Assembly (NCBI GenBank): GCA_947629615.1
Contig: CANRER010000070.1
Location: 1 to 7,408, forward strand
Source of the DNA: an uncultured Clostridia bacterium
Lineage (GTDB): Bacteria > Bacillota > Clostridia > UMGS1883
Direction: 5' to 3'
DNA length: 7,408 nt
The position numbers and the translations under genes were made by a program. Below, piece by piece: positions 6,065-7,408 of the stretch. Positions within the stretch are counted from its first letter, which is position 1; each line of letters opens with the position of its first letter. A model generated the notes under the pieces. It worked only from the letters and a program-made list of their open reading frames with translations. It searched no databases and was not told the origin of the DNA.

Positions 6065-6813
6065 TCGTAATAAAAACCAAAGCCGAAATAGAGCTCATGG
6101 CCGAGGCCGGGAAAATCGTGGCCGAGGCCCTGAGCAGGGCGGAGGAGGTCGTCAGGCCCGGCATGACCACCGCCGAGCTTAACGCCGCGGTGGAAAAGGT
6201 GATACTTTCCCACCATGCAAAGCCTTCGTTCAAGGGCTACCGGGGCTTCCCGGCAAGCTGCTGCATATCTCCGAACGAGGTCGTCGTACACGGCATACCC
6301 TCCGGCAAAACCGTTCTTAAGGACGGCGACATCGTAAGCGTTGACGTGGGCGCCTATTACAAGGGCTACCACGGCGACGCGGCGCGCACCTTTCCCGTGG
6401 GAAAGATAAGCGATGAGGCGCAAAGGCTCATCGACATAACAAAGGAATGCTTCTTCAGAGGCGCGGCAAAGGCCGTCAGCGGCAGCCGCATAGGCGACGT
6501 CGGCGCGGCGGTACAGGAGTACGCCGAAAGCAACGGCTGCGGCGTCGTCCGCGAGCTGGTGGGCCACGGTGTGGGCAAAAACCTGCACGAGGCTCCCGAC
6601 GTGCCGAACTTTGGCCGCGCGGGCCACGGCGTTCGGTTGGTGAAAAACATGGTTATCGCCATTGAGCCGATGATAACCGCCGGCGGCTATAAGGTCAGCT
6701 TCGACGAGCGCGACGGCTGGACGGTTCGCACCGTCGATAAAAGCCTCGCGGCTCATTACGAGAACACGGTCGTGGTAACGGACAACGGGCCCGTGTACCT
6801 GACCCTCGTCTGA
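6061..6813 (+). CDS. map: Type I methionine aminopeptidase
   Basis: Complete 250-residue type I methionine aminopeptidase, which removes the initiator Met from new proteins whose second residue is small. All five expected metal ligands are present: D95 and D106 (in VSVDVGAYYKGYHGDAART), H169 (in VGHGVG), E202 (in IEPM) and E234 (in HYENTV). Substrate-side histidines H78 (VHGIP) and H176 (NLHEAP) also match. There is no N-terminal zinc-finger extension, so this is the simple class Ia form. The ATG at 6061 overlaps the adk TGA as ATGA, and GGGAG (6049-6053) lies 7 bases upstream inside adk, so translation is probably coupled. Placement next to secY and ribosomal genes fits its work at the ribosome exit. 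Confidence 0.98.
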   Translation: MIVIKTKAEIELMAEAGKIVAEALSRAEEVVRPGMTTAELNAAVEKVILSHHAKPSFKGYRGFPASCCISPNEVVVHGIPSGKTVLKDGDIVSVDVGAYYKGYHGDAARTFPVGKISDEAQRLIDITKECFFRGAAKAVSGSRIGDVGAAVQEYAESNGCGVVRELVGHGVGKNLHEAPDVPNFGRAGHGVRLVKNMVIAIEPMITAGGYKVSFDERDGWTVRTVDKSLAAHYENTVVVTDNGPVYLTLV

Positions 6814-6820
6814 GGCGGCC

Positions 6821-7105
6821 GTGGGCGGCGAAAGAGCCGGGTTCGCTCCCGGCGAGATAGTCGTTTCCGCGGCGGGCCGCGATATGGGGCGGGCGTATCT
6901 CGTCCTCGGCGAACAGGACGGCTTTGTCCTCCTGTGCGACGGAAAGCGGCGCGGCCTCGCGAAGCCGAAAAAGAAAAACCCAAACCATGTGACGCCGCAG
7001 GGCGAAAGGGCCGACCTTTCGCTGATAAGCTGCGACGCCCATGTGAGGAAGGCTATAAAGCATTTTAAGAAAATCAAATCCGAAGGAGGTTGTCACCTTG
7101 GCTAA
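6821..7105 (+). CDS. KOW-domain RNA-binding protein, L14e-like (GTG start)
   Basis: A 94-residue basic protein with an N-terminal KOW-type segment (about residues 10-48). The pattern GEIVVSAAGRDMGRAYLVLG, then LLCDGKRRGL, is that of small KOW proteins encoded between map and infA in many Bacillota, related to archaeal/eukaryotic L14e. In B. subtilis a gene in this position is, from memory, ybzG. A lysine-rich stretch KPKKKNPNHV follows (about 48-57), and a basic helix-like tail (HVRKAIKHFKKIKSE, about 74-88). KOW folds bind rRNA or ribosomal partners, so a ribosome-associated role is probable, but no function is established here. Start GTG 6821, 7 bases after map, with a weak GAGGCGG (6812-6818); the next in-frame ATG falls inside the KOW region. 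Its last codons contain the infA binding site and start. Confidence 0.85.
   Translation: MGGERAGFAPGEIVVSAAGRDMGRAYLVLGEQDGFVLLCDGKRRGLAKPKKKNPNHVTPQGERADLSLISCDAHVRKAIKHFKKIKSEGGCHLG
7083..7090 (+). promoter_or_regulatory. Ribosome binding site of infA inside the KOW gene
   Basis: AAGGAGGT, a full-strength site within the last codons of the KOW gene and 7 bases before TTG 7098. It fixes the TTG as the infA start; there is no in-frame ATG or GTG start with a better site nearby. Confidence 0.85.
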
Positions 7106-7316
7106 GGACGATGCAATCGAGCTTGAAGGCACGGTTCTGGAGGCGCTCCCCAACGCGATGTTTCAGGTGGAGCTGCCCAACGGCCATCAGATTTTGGCCC
7201 ATATTTCCGGCAAGCTTCGCATGAATTTCATCAGGATTTTACCCGGCGACAAGGTTACGGTGGAGCTTTCCCCCTACGACCTCACCCGCGGGAGAATTAC
7301 ATGGAGAGCTAAGTAG
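7098..7316 (+). CDS. infA: Translation initiation factor IF-1 (TTG start)
   Basis: Complete 72-residue IF-1, the normal length. IF-1 is a single OB-fold protein that covers the A site of the 30S subunit during initiation and aids IF-2 and IF-3. Family landmarks are the N-terminus MAKDDAIELEGTVLEALPNAMF, then VELPNGHQILAHISGKLRMNFIRILPGDKVTVELSPYD and the basic end LTRGRITWRAK. The start codon is TTG at 7098, supported by the AAGGAGGT site and by the expected MAKDD N-terminus. The next in-frame Met is at residue 20, inside the OB fold. The first eight bases overlap the KOW gene. A 39-base spacer with a small inverted repeat separates it from rpmJ. Confidence 0.97.
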   Translation: MAKDDAIELEGTVLEALPNAMFQVELPNGHQILAHISGKLRMNFIRILPGDKVTVELSPYDLTRGRITWRAK

Positions 7317-7318
7317 TT

Positions 7319-7336
7319 TTTTCACCCGAGTGAAAA
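7319..7336 (+). other. Inverted repeat between infA and rpmJ
   Basis: TTTTCAC at 7319-7325 and GTGAAAA at 7330-7336 are perfect inverted repeats with the four-base loop CCGA. The RNA would form a 7-bp, A-U-rich stem starting three bases after the infA stop. No U tract follows (the next bases are TATATAGG), so it does not look like an intrinsic terminator. It may be a small mRNA stability or processing element, or chance in an AT-rich gap. Confidence 0.5.
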
Positions 7337-7341
7337 TATAT

Positions 7342-7348
7342 AGGAGGT
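7342..7348 (+). promoter_or_regulatory. Ribosome binding site of rpmJ
   Basis: AGGAGGT, 7 bases before the ATG at 7356. It lies just downstream of the inverted repeat at 7319-7336 and is not covered by it, so the hairpin would leave rpmJ initiation open. Confidence 0.85.
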
Positions 7349-7355
7349 AATTAAA

Positions 7356-7408
7356 ATGAAGGTAAGACCCTCTGTTAAACCTATTTGCGAAAAGTGCAAG
7401 ATCATCAA
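7356..7408 (+). CDS. rpmJ: 50S ribosomal protein L36, zinc-binding form (partial)
   Basis: The first 17 codons and two more bases are in the window; the gene runs off the right edge. The visible N-terminus MKVRPSVKPICEKCKII matches the start of bacterial L36, a protein of about 37 residues that binds 23S rRNA. C11 and C14 form the first half of the CxxC...C...H zinc site, so this is the zinc-containing (C+) form, consistent with the zinc-type S14 in the same operon. The place directly after infA is standard; rpsM would be expected next. ATG 7356 is set by the AGGAGGT at 7342-7348. Confidence 0.95.
   Translation, partial: MKVRPSVKPICEKCKII

Noticed and set aside
5968..7077. A 369-codon open frame on the - strand opposite map and the KOW gene
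   Set aside because: Same reason: antisense to map, whose full set of metal ligands proves the + strand coding, and no family resemblance in the reverse translation.
7330..7345. TATATA-like -10 promoter element before rpmJ
   Set aside because: No TTGACA-like -35 element lies about 17 bases upstream; the AT richness is explained by the inverted repeat and the spacer.

Overview
The window is a central stretch of a bacterial ribosomal-protein superoperon (the spc operon and the start of the region leading to the alpha operon). All genes lie on the + strand and are tightly packed. The gene order secY-adk-map-KOW protein-infA-rpmJ, the zinc-binding short S14 (rpsZ type) and the strong AGGAGG-type ribosome binding sites point to Bacillota, most likely Clostridia. 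The DNA is GC-rich (estimated above 50 %, not counted), yet the genes use the codons ATA, AGA and AGG freely. Together with the cysteine-bearing L24 this would fit an uncultured gut-type clostridial lineage, but the genus cannot be named from sequence alone.

Layout: the last codons of rpsQ (S17), then rplN (L14), rplX (L24), rplE (L5), rpsZ (S14), rpsH (S8), rplF (L6), rplR (L18), rpsE (S5), rpmD (L30), rplO (L15), secY, adk, map, a small KOW-domain gene, infA (IF-1) and the first 17 codons of rpmJ (L36). Gaps are 1 to 39 bases. Two gene pairs overlap, adk/map by 4 bases and KOW/infA by 8 bases. There is no stretch over 40 bases without a gene, and I see no promoter, RNA gene, mobile element, repeat array or CRISPR.

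How they work together: the first part supplies proteins of both ribosomal subunits. secY makes the membrane channel used by nascent proteins. map removes the initiator methionine at the ribosome exit. adk keeps the adenylate pool balanced. infA acts in initiation. The co-transcribed KOW protein is probably a ribosome- or RNA-binding accessory protein and is the least characterised gene here.

I found no undescribed system. This is a conserved housekeeping region. The points worth a second look are the KOW protein, the TTG start of infA buried in the end of that gene, a 7-bp inverted repeat between infA and rpmJ, the four-cysteine versions of L24 and the adenylate kinase lid, and the run of non-ATG starts at tightly coupled junctions.
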